Below are positions 19,441 through 27,881 of a stretch of DNA of 64,000 bases, piece by piece. Source of the stretch: JAWWPG01 sp963820035 (GTDB lineage: Bacteria > Actinomycetota > Actinomycetes > Propionibacteriales > Nocardioidaceae); contig CAWFYK010000009.1 in the NCBI GenBank assembly GCA_963820035.1, positions 62,001-126,000 on the forward strand, written 5' to 3'. A model generated the notes under the pieces. It did no database searches, was not told the DNA's origin, and saw only the letters and a program-made list of their open reading frames with translations. Made by a program: the position numbers and the translations under genes. The stretch's first letter is position 1. Each line of letters opens with the position of its first letter.

Positions 19441-21564
19441 TCAGTAGATGAGGATCTCCGGCGGTGAGGTGAAGACGGCCCAGCCGGCGGCCGGCGTACC
19501 TGCGGCCGGGGCAATGGCCGGCTGGCCGACAGCCTGAGCCGGACCGGGGCGGCCACCCATGAGACCGAACGGGTCGTTCGGGGCGGCCGGCCGGTTCAGC
19601 TGATCGGCCATGGCGCCACCCAATGCCGAGCCGGCCATGCCGCCGAGCAACCCACCCGCCATGCCGCACAAGAGCAGACCCACACCTCCGGTCGCGATGC
19701 CGAGTCCCACGCATGCTGCGCCGGCGAGTACGGCGCCACCCCAGCCGAATGCCTGCGCTCCCGCTTCTTGGCCGATCACCTTTGCGCGGGTGGCCTCGTC
19801 GGCTGTTGCGATCCGGTAGCCCGATACGGCGAACGACACGACGATCATCCCCCGACCTGCCCACCGGATCTGGTTGGCGTTGCGTGCCATCCAGGCAGTG
19901 CTGCCTGCGATCAGCTCCCCCTTGACGGCGCCGGTCAGGGGCTCGACGGTCAACACCCGGGCGTCGCTCTCGGCCGTCGCCAGGTATTCGGCCTCGTCGG
20001 GGTTCAGGCCGGCCTCGAAGCTCGCATCAGCCTGGCTCAAGGAGTTGGCGGCGCTGGCCCGGGTGTTGTCCAGCACGGCGGACTTCTGGAAGTCGGCCCG
20101 GACTCGGAACCTGCGGTCCCCCGACCACGTGACGGGCTGGGGCTGCCCTGGCTTGGGTGGCACGCTCCACGACGACCACGGCGATCCACCACGGTGCGCC
20201 CCGCCGACATGGAGTGAGATGGTACGGCTGAGGAGAGTCGCCTCTGCGGCGTTCAGTCCATTCGGGTTCGCGTTGAACTTCGCGACCAGCGATGGGATCG
20301 ACTCGAGCTCCGCGACCGTGAACGGGCGGTCCATCCTCCCGACGTTCTGGCTGATCCAGGGAAACTTTGGTGCCTGGCCAGGCGGTGTGTTGGCCAGCTG
20401 GCTCTGAAAATGGGTGCTGAGATCTCGAGGCAGCTCGTCGAGGATCCGTTGGAGCTCGACGGCACGACGAGCCGGGATCAGGGCCCGCCAGTAGTCGGTA
20501 CCGATCATCCGCATCCCGCTCGCCGCGTTCGACGGTCCCACCGAGTGGGCCCCCTGGCTCGCCATGTAGCCGGCCGGACCAGCGGCGCCGGCCAGTCTGG
20601 GGGGCAGCTCGTCGGCGATCCAAGCCAACGGGAAGTTCACCTGGCGGACCGGCGGCACGGTGTCCGGGTCGACGGCGGCGAGCTGTCGCTCCAGCCGAAG
20701 CTTGTCGATGGGGGCACTCGCCAGTCGCTGCTGAAGGACCTTCCGCTCCGGCTCGACCAGCTGGTTGAGGACGGCGAGCTGGTCGGGGTCGCTCAGCCCG
20801 TTCAAGACCCCGTATGCACCCCAGGGCGCCTGCGGCTCCGTGAGACGGTTCGCGCTCATCAACGAGCGGACAGCGACAACGCGGGCCTCGGTCGCGACCG
20901 TCTCGATGATGACCCGCCAGGTCGCGTCGTCCCGGCGGTTGAGGCAGAAGCGCACCCAGGCAAGCTGCTGGCCCGGGTTCAGCGCCCGAACCGTGTCTCG
21001 CCGGTCCTCGGCAGACATCCGGTCGAAGACCTGTGTGACGTCAAGGAGCGGCGGATGGGCAGCCGCCGTACCGGGGAACCGTCCCGCGTCCAGGGCCTGC
21101 CCGAGCACCGGGTCCACGACACGTTGGATGCCATTGCTCCGGATGGCCCGGACATCCGGGTCAGGGGTTCCGGTGCTTCGTTGGACAGACGCGCCGGCGT
21201 CCTGCTGCCCTCCCTGCGGGTCCTCGTCACCCGAATCGTCTCCGGCCCGGTCCGGACACGCGCCGGCGCAGGTCACACCGCCACACCGTTGCACGGTGTC
21301 CTGGCCGCCCGGCTCGACCGTGTCCTCCCTCTCGGAAACAACGTGAGGCTCGGTTGTTCGTCCGGCCCGCGCCGATGGAGCTGCAGGGGACAGGAGTGCC
21401 GCGGTGGCGCGGTTGCCCGCACTGCGTTGCAGCGCGAGCAACTGCACCGCCCCCGGCGCGAGTCGTGCAGGGGGCATCCGGAGCTGGGCGTCACCGCGCG
21501 CTGGCCCGGACCTGCCAAGGGTCCTTTCGGCCTGCGCCACCGCGGCGTGCGCATGATCGACCAA
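19441..21564 (-). CDS. LQRxAGN-leader protein with glycine-zipper C-terminus; possible injection-system cargo
   Basis: The 707-residue protein begins with a disordered region carrying LLALQRSAGNRA (residues 42-53), the short leader typical of proteins linked to extracellular contractile injection systems and DUF4157 proteins, followed by a cysteine-rich CGGVTCAGACPD stretch. The middle (150-560) is an unrecognised helical region. Residues 585-670 are hydrophobic and glycine-rich with repeated GxxxG (GGVGLLLCGMAGGLLGGMAGSALGG in part), as in pore-forming or membrane-inserting toxins. It starts with TTG at 21564 behind GGAG at 6 nt. No contractile sheath, baseplate or immunity gene is visible nearby. 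The function is inferred from the leader only. Confidence 0.65.
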   Translation of the reverse strand: MVDHAHAAVAQAERTLGRSGPARGDAQLRMPPARLAPGAVQLLALQRSAGNRATAALLSPAAPSARAGRTTEPHVVSEREDTVEPGGQDTVQRCGGVTCAGACPDRAGDDSGDEDPQGGQQDAGASVQRSTGTPDPDVRAIRSNGIQRVVDPVLGQALDAGRFPGTAAAHPPLLDVTQVFDRMSAEDRRDTVRALNPGQQLAWVRFCLNRRDDATWRVIIETVATEARVVAVRSLMSANRLTEPQAPWGAYGVLNGLSDPDQLAVLNQLVEPERKVLQQRLASAPIDKLRLERQLAAVDPDTVPPVRQVNFPLAWIADELPPRLAGAAGPAGYMASQGAHSVGPSNAASGMRMIGTDYWRALIPARRAVELQRILDELPRDLSTHFQSQLANTPPGQAPKFPWISQNVGRMDRPFTVAELESIPSLVAKFNANPNGLNAAEATLLSRTISLHVGGAHRGGSPWSSWSVPPKPGQPQPVTWSGDRRFRVRADFQKSAVLDNTRASAANSLSQADASFEAGLNPDEAEYLATAESDARVLTVEPLTGAVKGELIAGSTAWMARNANQIRWAGRGMIVVSFAVSGYRIATADEATRAKVIGQEAGAQAFGWGGAVLAGAACVGLGIATGGVGLLLCGMAGGLLGGMAGSALGGAMADQLNRPAAPNDPFGLMGGRPGPAQAVGQPAIAPAAGTPAAGWAVFTSPPEILIY

Positions 21565-21804
21565 GGCGGACTCCGTTCCGTTGTCGTTCTGAGTGTTTCA
21601 GCCGGGCCGGCCGATGCACTGCCCAATCGCGCACACTTTCGTCCCGGTGCGTCGTCGGGGATCTGGCGGTCTGGTGAGGGAACGACGCCAGACCCGGTGA
21701 CCTCAGACATCGAGTTTGAACCCCCAGGCACCGGGTACTCCACATTCTCGCCAGGGCGCACCGCCTGTCGGCGCGCCGCCGCATGCACGCAAGGAGGCGA
21801 GCCG

Positions 21805-23259
21805 ATGAGCACAGAGGCCGAAGCCGAGCAACCGCAACGTGAAGGGGTGCTCGCCAAGCTCGACACCCAGGTCACCACGTCGTTCTACTGGTATCTGGCG
21901 GCTCTCTCCTGCATCGGCGGGTTCCTGTTCGGGTACGACACAGCCGTCATCGGCTCGGTGCTCTCGTTCATCCCTTACGACCTAGGCAGCTTCGCAACCG
22001 GCTACCTGGTCGCCGGAGCGTCGATCGGCGCCGCGGTCGGCGCCCTTGCCGCGGGTCCGTTCACCGACCGCTTCGGTCGCAAGTCGCTGCTGATCATCGA
22101 CGCACTCATCTACGCGATAGGGGCGTTGCTCTCTGCTCTCACGATCAACCCCGCGATGCTGTTGGCGTCGCGGACGCTGATCGGCCTCGCGGTGGGAGCG
22201 GACTCCGCCATCGCGACCGCCTACATCGCCGAGTTCGCCCCCCAGAGCCGGCGCGGTGCGCTGATGATCATGCAGCAGTGGATGATCACCGTCGGCATCC
22301 TCGTCTCCTACCTGGTCGCCATCCTGGTCTTCAAGATCGCCCCGGGCTCGGCGACCGGAGCGGACTGGCGGATCATCCTCGGTCTCGGCGCGCTTCCCGC
22401 CCTGCTCGCCTTGGGCCTTCGCACCGGGATGCCCGAGTCCCCCCGATGGCTGATGCACCACAAGCGCTACGGCGACACCCAGAAGGCGCTCGCCAAGCTC
22501 GGGCTGGAGGTGACCGAGGACCAGGTCCGAGATACCGCCAAGGAGCTGGAGGAGAACGAGCGAAAGCTGAAGCGGAAGACTCAGTGGACCGCCGGCGTGA
22601 AGCGTGCCCTCCTGGTCGTCTGCGTCTTCTTCATCTTCCAGCAGATCACCGGCATCAACATCCCGTTCTACTACGGGCCGCAGTTGCTCGGTGAGTACTT
22701 CCAGACCGGCAAGTCCGCGGTCGACGCCGCCGTCGCGGGAGTCGAAGCGGCCGCCATCCTGGGGGCAGTCAACGTAGTCGCGACGTTCTTCGCGTTCCGC
22801 TACATCGACCGGGTCGGCCGTCGCAAGCTGGCGATGGGCGGCTATCTCGGCATGGCGGTCTTCATCCTCGTGGCAGCCTTCGGTGTCGCCTACCTGACCG
22901 GGCTCCCGAGGGTCTGGGTCGTCATGATCGGGTTCTCGTTCTTCATCACGTCGTTCGCGATCGGTGTCGGCGGCACCGGCTGGCTGATCCAGGGCGAGGT
23001 CTTCCCGACCGCGGTCCGCGGCCGGGCAGCGGCAACGGGCGCGAGTGTCGACTGGCTGGCCAACTTCGTCATCGTGCAGTGGTTCCCGACCCTGAACGAC
23101 GCGTTCGGGCTGGCCTGGGTGATGGTGCTGTTCGCCGTCCTCTCCATCCTGGCGATCGGCTTCATCGCGCGCTTCCTCCCCGAGACGAAGGGGATGCCGC
23201 TGGAGGACATCACCGCGGCTTTCGAGCGCCAGACGGGGGCCAGCACCTCACCCGGCTGA
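21805..23259 (+). CDS. Sugar porter family MFS transporter
   Basis: The 484-residue protein has the sugar-porter signatures: GGFLFGYDTAVIGS in helix 1, DRFGRK in loop 2-3, PESPRWL after helix 6, QQITGINIPFYYGP in helix 7, DRVGRRKL in loop 8-9 and PETKGMPLEDI at the C-terminus. It should import a sugar or polyol with protons. AAGGAGG at 21791-21797 precedes the ATG at 21805, so the much longer open frame upstream is not coding. The gene is divergent from the LQRxAGN-leader gene. Confidence 0.93.
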   Translation: MSTEAEAEQPQREGVLAKLDTQVTTSFYWYLAALSCIGGFLFGYDTAVIGSVLSFIPYDLGSFATGYLVAGASIGAAVGALAAGPFTDRFGRKSLLIIDALIYAIGALLSALTINPAMLLASRTLIGLAVGADSAIATAYIAEFAPQSRRGALMIMQQWMITVGILVSYLVAILVFKIAPGSATGADWRIILGLGALPALLALGLRTGMPESPRWLMHHKRYGDTQKALAKLGLEVTEDQVRDTAKELEENERKLKRKTQWTAGVKRALLVVCVFFIFQQITGINIPFYYGPQLLGEYFQTGKSAVDAAVAGVEAAAILGAVNVVATFFAFRYIDRVGRRKLAMGGYLGMAVFILVAAFGVAYLTGLPRVWVVMIGFSFFITSFAIGVGGTGWLIQGEVFPTAVRGRAAATGASVDWLANFVIVQWFPTLNDAFGLAWVMVLFAVLSILAIGFIARFLPETKGMPLEDITAAFERQTGASTSPG

Positions 23260-23297
23260 CGCCTGTCCCGCATTCGTCCGACCCAGCGCGCACCTTC

Positions 23298-23369
23298 CGG
23301 ATTCGTCCGCCCCAACGCGCGGAGTCCACACGACGCGGAGTCCATACGTCGGCCACTCGGACGAATCCG
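23298..23369. terminator. 12-bp inverted repeat after the sugar porter
   Basis: CGGATTCGTCCG at 23298-23309 is the exact reverse complement of CGGACGAATCCG at 23358-23369, with 48 nt between them. A third ATTCGTCCG lies at 23272. It may form a long-loop terminator for the transporter, or the three copies may be binding sites. There is no T tract. Confidence 0.4.
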
Positions 23370-23425
23370 TGAGCCTCGAGCCATGAGCGTTGGTCCGGGC
23401 GCCTCACGATGGCGTCCGCAAACGT

Positions 23426-23493
23426 ATCCACGCAATTGCGCGGATGTTGCGGCTCGATCGCGAATTCAACCGCGCCATATCAACGCAATTGCG
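23426..23493. promoter_or_regulatory. Paired CGCAATTGCG palindromes
   Basis: CGCAATTGCG occurs at 23431-23440 and 23484-23493, 53 bp or about five helical turns apart. The first is the core of a 20-bp near-perfect palindrome (23426-23445, ATCC and GGAT arms, one mismatched pair). Two such AT-centred sites on the same helical face look like operators for a dimeric regulator. Confidence 0.45.
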
Positions 23494-23634
23494 AGGTTAC
23501 GTTCATCCATCGGAGGTGAGGCGCCACGCCAACGTGCCCGTCCCGAATGGCCGCCGCGTCACTGCCGCTTTTCACGTCCCGACCAACGTGAGGCGCCTGA
23601 CTGGCGCAACCATCCACCCCGGCCATGCGGAAAT

Positions 23635-23722
23635 CTCGGATCGTGCTGCCGAAACTCTCGGATCGTGCTGCCGAAACTCTCGGATCGTGCTGCCGAAACT
23701 CTCGGATCGTGCTGCCGAAACT
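23635..23722. repeat. 22-bp tandem repeat, four copies plus a partial fifth
   Basis: Identical 22-bp units starting CTCGGATCGTGCTGCC begin at 23635, 23657, 23679 and 23701; a fifth begins at 23723 and diverges after 7-8 bases. The period equals that of the array at 9551 and both units contain CTCGG, but the rest differs. There are no spacers, so this is not CRISPR. Confidence 0.95.
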
Positions 23723-23762
23723 CTCGGATGGCGCGGCTGGTCGACCGCAACAACGACACCAG

Positions 23763-23778
23763 CCGGGGCATGCCCCGG
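23763..23778. repeat. Perfect 16-bp palindrome
   Basis: CCGGGGCATGCCCCGG is a perfect palindrome 118 bp upstream of etfB. It may be an operator or a short hairpin in a longer leader RNA. Confidence 0.5.
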
Positions 23779-23845
23779 AAGATGACCCCAACGGTCCCGA
23801 TGGCAAGGGGCCAAAGGACTCGTGTCAGGCACCCGTCCTGGGCCG

Positions 23846-23872
23846 TAACGTCTTGGAAAGGCGTTTTCCGAG
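23846..23872 (+). promoter_or_regulatory. Candidate promoter and repressor site of the etf-synthase operon
   Basis: TAACGT at 23846-23851 fits the actinobacterial TANNNT -10 box. It is followed at once by an inverted repeat, CTTGGAAA at 23852-23859 and TTTCCGAG at 23865-23872, with one mismatch and a 5-nt spacer. The expected transcription start lies inside the repeat, the usual place for a TetR- or FadR-like operator. The etfB ATG is 24 nt further on. No clear -35 is seen. Confidence 0.45.
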
Positions 23873-23895
23873 CCGCGCCGAGGGAGCCAAAGTCC

Positions 23896-24675
23896 ATGAA
23901 GATCGTCGTCTTGGTGAAGCACGTGCCCGAGCCCACCGCCACCTGGCACTACGCCGATGACCACACGCTGGATCGGGCGGGCGTCGACGGGCGACTGTCG
24001 GAGCTCGACGAGTACGCCGTCGAGCAGGCGGTCACGCTGGTCGAGAACGGCTTGCCCGCGACCATCACCTACCTCACGATGGGGCCGCCCAAGGCCGTCG
24101 ACGGGCTCCGCAAGGCTCTCGCGATGGGCGGGGACGACGCCGTCCACATCCAGGACGAAGCGCTGCACGGGTCCGATGCCCTGTCGACCTCGAGCCTGCT
24201 TGCGTCGGCACTGGAACGCATCGGCTTCGACCTGGTGCTCTGCGGGATGTCGTCAACCGACGCCGAAATGTCCGTGGTTCCCGCGATGATCGCCGAGCGA
24301 CTCCGGGTTCCGCAGCTCACGTTGGCCGCCAGCCTCACGGTTGCGGACGGGACGGTCGCCATCGTGCGCGAAGGGGACGGGGAGACCCAGCAGGTGGAGA
24401 GTGCGCTCCCCGCGGTGGTATCGGTCACCGACCACACCGGTGAGGCTCGCTACCCCTCCTTCCGCGCCATCATGGCCGGGAAGAAGAAGCCGGTCGCGAC
24501 CTGGTCATTGGCCGACCTCGACGTGTCCGGGGACACGGTCGGCACGGCTGCGGCAGCCACCGCGGTGCGCGCGGCCGCACCGAAGCCACCCCGTCAGGCC
24601 GGCACCATCATCGTCGACGAGGGGGACGGCGCGGCCCAGCTCGCCGACTTCCTGGTCCTGCAGAAGCTCATCTGA
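23896..24675 (+). CDS. etfB: Electron transfer flavoprotein beta subunit
   Basis: The 259-residue protein is an ETF beta subunit: MKIVVLVKHVPEP at the start, DEYAVEQAVTL, the adenine-nucleotide-binding segment GDDAVHIQD, and LVLCGMSSTDAEMSVVP. With EtfA it takes electrons from acyl-CoA dehydrogenases. AGGGAG lies 10 nt before the ATG at 23896; the longer open frame upstream covers the repeat leader. It is the first gene of an operon running to 44403, with 54 nt to etfA. Confidence 0.95.
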   Translation: MKIVVLVKHVPEPTATWHYADDHTLDRAGVDGRLSELDEYAVEQAVTLVENGLPATITYLTMGPPKAVDGLRKALAMGGDDAVHIQDEALHGSDALSTSSLLASALERIGFDLVLCGMSSTDAEMSVVPAMIAERLRVPQLTLAASLTVADGTVAIVREGDGETQQVESALPAVVSVTDHTGEARYPSFRAIMAGKKKPVATWSLADLDVSGDTVGTAAAATAVRAAAPKPPRQAGTIIVDEGDGAAQLADFLVLQKLI

Positions 24676-24729
24676 GCGCTGGTCCTCGCGACCCGACGCA
24701 CCACGCCCGCGAACCGAAGGAGAAGCACC

Positions 24730-25728
24730 GTGGCCGAGATCCTGGTCCTCGCAGAGAAGACCGACCAAGGCGTCCGCAAGTCCACCCTCGAGCTGCTCAC
24801 GCTGGCTCGACGGCTCGGCGAGCCGAGCGCACTCGTCTTCGGCGCGGCCGACGACGCCACGACAGCCACGCTCGGGGAGTACGGCGCCACGAAGGTCTAC
24901 GTCGCCGAGGGCGCCGAGTTCGACGACCTCCTCGTCGTTCCGAAGGTCGACGCCCTGGTGGCCGCCGCCCGGCAGTCGTCGGCCGCCGCCGTGCTCGTGA
25001 CGTCCGGCTCGGACGGCAAGGAGGTGGCAGCCCGTGCCGCCGTACGCCTCGACTCGGGAATCGTGACCGACGCGATCGACGTCCAGGCCGGTGAGGGTGG
25101 ACCGCTCGTGACCCAGTCCGTCTTCTCGGGAAGCTGGACGGCCGACAGCCAGGTCCTGCGGGGTACGCCGATCATCACCGTCCGACCCAACGCCGTCTCG
25201 GCCCAGCCGGCACCCGAGCAACCGGACGTCGTTGCTCTTGCCGTGGAGTTCAGCGACCCGGCGCTCAGTGCCCGCATCACCGCCCGGACAGCCGCGAGGA
25301 GCACCGGTCGCCCCGATCTCACCGACGCACGAATCATCGTGTCGGGCGGGCGGGGCATGGGATCGGCGGAGGCCTTCAAGCTCGCCGAGGAGCTCGCGGA
25401 CAGCCTCGGGGGTGCCGTCGCGGCGTCCCGTGCCGCCACCGACCTGGAGTGGTACGGCCGTGACTTCCAGATCGGCCAGACGGGGAAGACCGTCGCTCCC
25501 GAGCTCTACATCGCCAACGGCATCTCCGGTGCGATCCAGCATCGAGCCGGCATGCAGGGATCACGCACGATCGTGGCCGTGAACAAGGACGCCAAGGCAC
25601 CGATCTTCGCGATCTCCGACTTCGGCGTAGTCGGCGACGTCCACACCGTGCTGCCTGCCCTCCTCGACGAGATCGAGAACCGCAAGACGGGAACGGCCGC
25701 GTCCCCAGACCCTAGTGGGAACCCGTGA
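24730..25728 (+). CDS. etfA: Electron transfer flavoprotein alpha subunit
   Basis: The 332-residue protein has the EtfA N-terminal domain (1-190) and the C-terminal FAD domain with the signature VAPELYIANGISGAIQH in residues 258-274, then AGMQGS and IVAVNKD. It forms the FAD-carrying heterodimer with EtfB. GTG start at 24730 behind AAGGAG. Its stop overlaps the etfD start (GTGA), so the electron carrier and its membrane acceptor are translationally coupled. Confidence 0.95.
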   Translation: MAEILVLAEKTDQGVRKSTLELLTLARRLGEPSALVFGAADDATTATLGEYGATKVYVAEGAEFDDLLVVPKVDALVAAARQSSAAAVLVTSGSDGKEVAARAAVRLDSGIVTDAIDVQAGEGGPLVTQSVFSGSWTADSQVLRGTPIITVRPNAVSAQPAPEQPDVVALAVEFSDPALSARITARTAARSTGRPDLTDARIIVSGGRGMGSAEAFKLAEELADSLGGAVAASRAATDLEWYGRDFQIGQTGKTVAPELYIANGISGAIQHRAGMQGSRTIVAVNKDAKAPIFAISDFGVVGDVHTVLPALLDEIENRKTGTAASPDPSGNP

Positions 25729-27881
25729 CCGTCAGGCTCGTCGTCGGTCTCCTCATGACGGCTGTCGCCTTCTGGTTGGCGGGCCGGCGGCTCTTCACCC
25801 TCTATCGGATCGGCCGCTCCGGCCAGCCCGTCGAGCCGGGGCGCACGGCGGACGTCGGGTCGCGGGTACGCGCCGAGGTGGTCGAGGTGCTGGGGCAGCG
25901 CAAGCTGCTGGCCTGGACCGTGCCGGGTATCGCCCACGTGCTGGCCTTCTGGGGCTTCATCCTGCTCATGGTGACTCTCGTCGAGTCTTACGGTTCCCTC
26001 TTCCAGCGCGACTTCCACATCCCGGTGATCGGGCACGCGACCTGGCTCGGTTTCCTGGAGGACCTGGTCGCGGTCCTCGTCCTGGTCTCGGTCTGGATCT
26101 TCGCGGGCATCCGGCTCGTTCACTCGCCGCGTCGCGAAGGGCGCCGCTCCCGCTTCTTCGGGTCGCACATCGACGCGGCCTGGGTCGTGCTCTTCATGAT
26201 CTTCAACGTGGTGTGGAGCCTGCTGCTCTACCGAGGCGCTCAGATCAACGGCGGCGTCTTCCCCTACCCCCATGGTGCGTTCGCGTCACAGTGGGCGGCG
26301 GATCTGCTGGCCCCGCTGGGCACGGACGCCAACAAGGTCATCGAGACCGCCGGCATTCTGTTCGCCCTCGCGATCATCCTGGTGTTCCTGGTGATCGTCG
26401 TCAACAGCAAACACCTGCACATCATGACGGCGATGGCCAACGTCGCTCTCTCGCGCAGACCTCGTGCCCTCGGTGCCCTTCTCCCCGTCTATTCGGGCGG
26501 GGTCGCCGTGGACTTCGAGGACCCTGGCGAGAACGACCTCATGGGTAGGGGCAAGATCGAGGACTTCACCTGGAAGGGCATGCTCGACTTCGCGACCTGC
26601 ACGGAGTGCGGCCGCTGCCAGTCCCAGTGCCCGGCCTGGAACACCGAAAAGCCATTGTCGCCCAAGCTGCTCGTGATGGCGCTGCGAGACCATGCCCTCG
26701 CGAAGGCGCCGTACCTGCTCGCCGGTTCCGAAGAGGCCCGCGCAGCGCTGCCGGACGAGCAACGAGCCGAGGCGGAGCGCCCGCTGGTCGGCTCGGTAGC
26801 CGACTTCGGGGTCATCGACCCGGACGTGCTGTGGTCGTGCACGACCTGTGGGGCCTGCGTCGAACAGTGTCCCGTGGACATCGAGCACATCGACCACATC
26901 GTCGACATGAGGCGCAACCAGGTGCTGATGGAGGGCGAGTTCCCCGAGTCGGCCAACCCGATGCTGCGCAACCTCGAACATGCCGGCGACCCGTGGGGCA
27001 GCGGCGCCGGCGCCAGGATGTCCTGGACCGACGGACTGCCGTTCGAGGTGCGCGTGCTCGGAGCAGACGGCGTCGACCGCATCCCCGACGACGTCGACTA
27101 CCTCTTCTGGGTCGGCTGCGCAGGTGCCCTCGACGACAAGGCGCAGCGCACCACTCGTGCGGTGGCACAGCTCCTGCACGAGGCTGACGTCTCCTTCATG
27201 GTGCTCGGCGAGGCGGAGACCTGCACCGGCGACCCGGCCCGGCGGATGGGCCACGAGTTCCTCTTCCAGATGCTGGCGCAGCAGAACGTCGAGACGCTCA
27301 ACGCAGCCGGGGCACGCACGATCGTCGCCACCTGCGCGCACTGCTTCAACACGCTTGCCAACGAGTACCCCCAGCTCGGCGGGCACTACGAGGTCGTTCA
27401 CCACACCCAGCTGCTGGCCAAGCTGGTGTCCGACGGTGCCATCCGCCCGGTCACCAACGTCGATGCGTCGATCACCTACCACGACCCGTGCTACCTGGGT
27501 CGCCACAACCGGGTGTTCGCGCCGCCCCGCGACATCCTCGGCAGCATCCCCGGGGCGACCGTCACGGAAATGCCTCGCAACCAGGAGAAGTCGTTCTGTT
27601 GCGGCGCTGGTGGTGCCCAGATGTGGATGGACGAGACCATCGGACAGCGGATCAACGAGAACCGCACCGACGAGGCACTCTCGCTCAAGCCCGACATCGT
27701 CACCGCCGCCTGCCCGTTCTGCATCGTCATGCTCACCGACGGCGTGAACCTGCGCCAGCAGCAAGGTCAGGCAGCCGAGAACGTCGAGGTCGTCGACGTC
27801 TCCGAGGTGCTGTTGCGCTCACTCGGCGTCCCGGCGGAATCCCCGCCAGTCGCTCCCATCGTGGAAGGAACCCCATCATGA
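25725..27881 (+). CDS. etfD: Membrane Fe-S reductase EtfD, acceptor of EtfBA electrons
   Basis: The 718-residue protein has about five membrane helices in residues 1-235 (heme-b cytochrome-like), then two ferredoxin motifs (CTECGRCQSQCP near 290 and CTTCGACVEQCP near 370) and two CCG-type cysteine-rich domains ending CCGAGGAQMW. This is the layout of the mycobacterial EtfD (Rv0338c) type, which passes electrons from EtfBA to the quinone pool during fatty acid oxidation. GTG start inside the etfA stop; its own stop overlaps the dehydrogenase start (ATGA). Confidence 0.9.
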   Translation: MTVRLVVGLLMTAVAFWLAGRRLFTLYRIGRSGQPVEPGRTADVGSRVRAEVVEVLGQRKLLAWTVPGIAHVLAFWGFILLMVTLVESYGSLFQRDFHIPVIGHATWLGFLEDLVAVLVLVSVWIFAGIRLVHSPRREGRRSRFFGSHIDAAWVVLFMIFNVVWSLLLYRGAQINGGVFPYPHGAFASQWAADLLAPLGTDANKVIETAGILFALAIILVFLVIVVNSKHLHIMTAMANVALSRRPRALGALLPVYSGGVAVDFEDPGENDLMGRGKIEDFTWKGMLDFATCTECGRCQSQCPAWNTEKPLSPKLLVMALRDHALAKAPYLLAGSEEARAALPDEQRAEAERPLVGSVADFGVIDPDVLWSCTTCGACVEQCPVDIEHIDHIVDMRRNQVLMEGEFPESANPMLRNLEHAGDPWGSGAGARMSWTDGLPFEVRVLGADGVDRIPDDVDYLFWVGCAGALDDKAQRTTRAVAQLLHEADVSFMVLGEAETCTGDPARRMGHEFLFQMLAQQNVETLNAAGARTIVATCAHCFNTLANEYPQLGGHYEVVHHTQLLAKLVSDGAIRPVTNVDASITYHDPCYLGRHNRVFAPPRDILGSIPGATVTEMPRNQEKSFCCGAGGAQMWMDETIGQRINENRTDEALSLKPDIVTAACPFCIVMLTDGVNLRQQQGQAAENVEVVDVSEVLLRSLGVPAESPPVAPIVEGTPS

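Larger units (their letters stand above)
23260..23895. other. Repeat-rich 636-bp leader of the etf-synthase operon
   Basis: No gene is supported in this gap. It holds, in order: two ATTCGTCCG direct repeats and a 12-bp inverted repeat, direct repeats of GCGGAGTCCA, two CGCAATTGCG palindromes, a 22-bp tandem array, a 16-bp perfect palindrome, and a candidate promoter with an operator. The density of repeats is the highest in the window outside the carrier-domain array. Confidence 0.7.

Noticed and set aside
20410..21804. N-terminal extension of the sugar porter frame by 465 codons
   Set aside because: The extension is antisense to the LQRxAGN-leader gene, and AAGGAGG directly before 21805 fixes the start.
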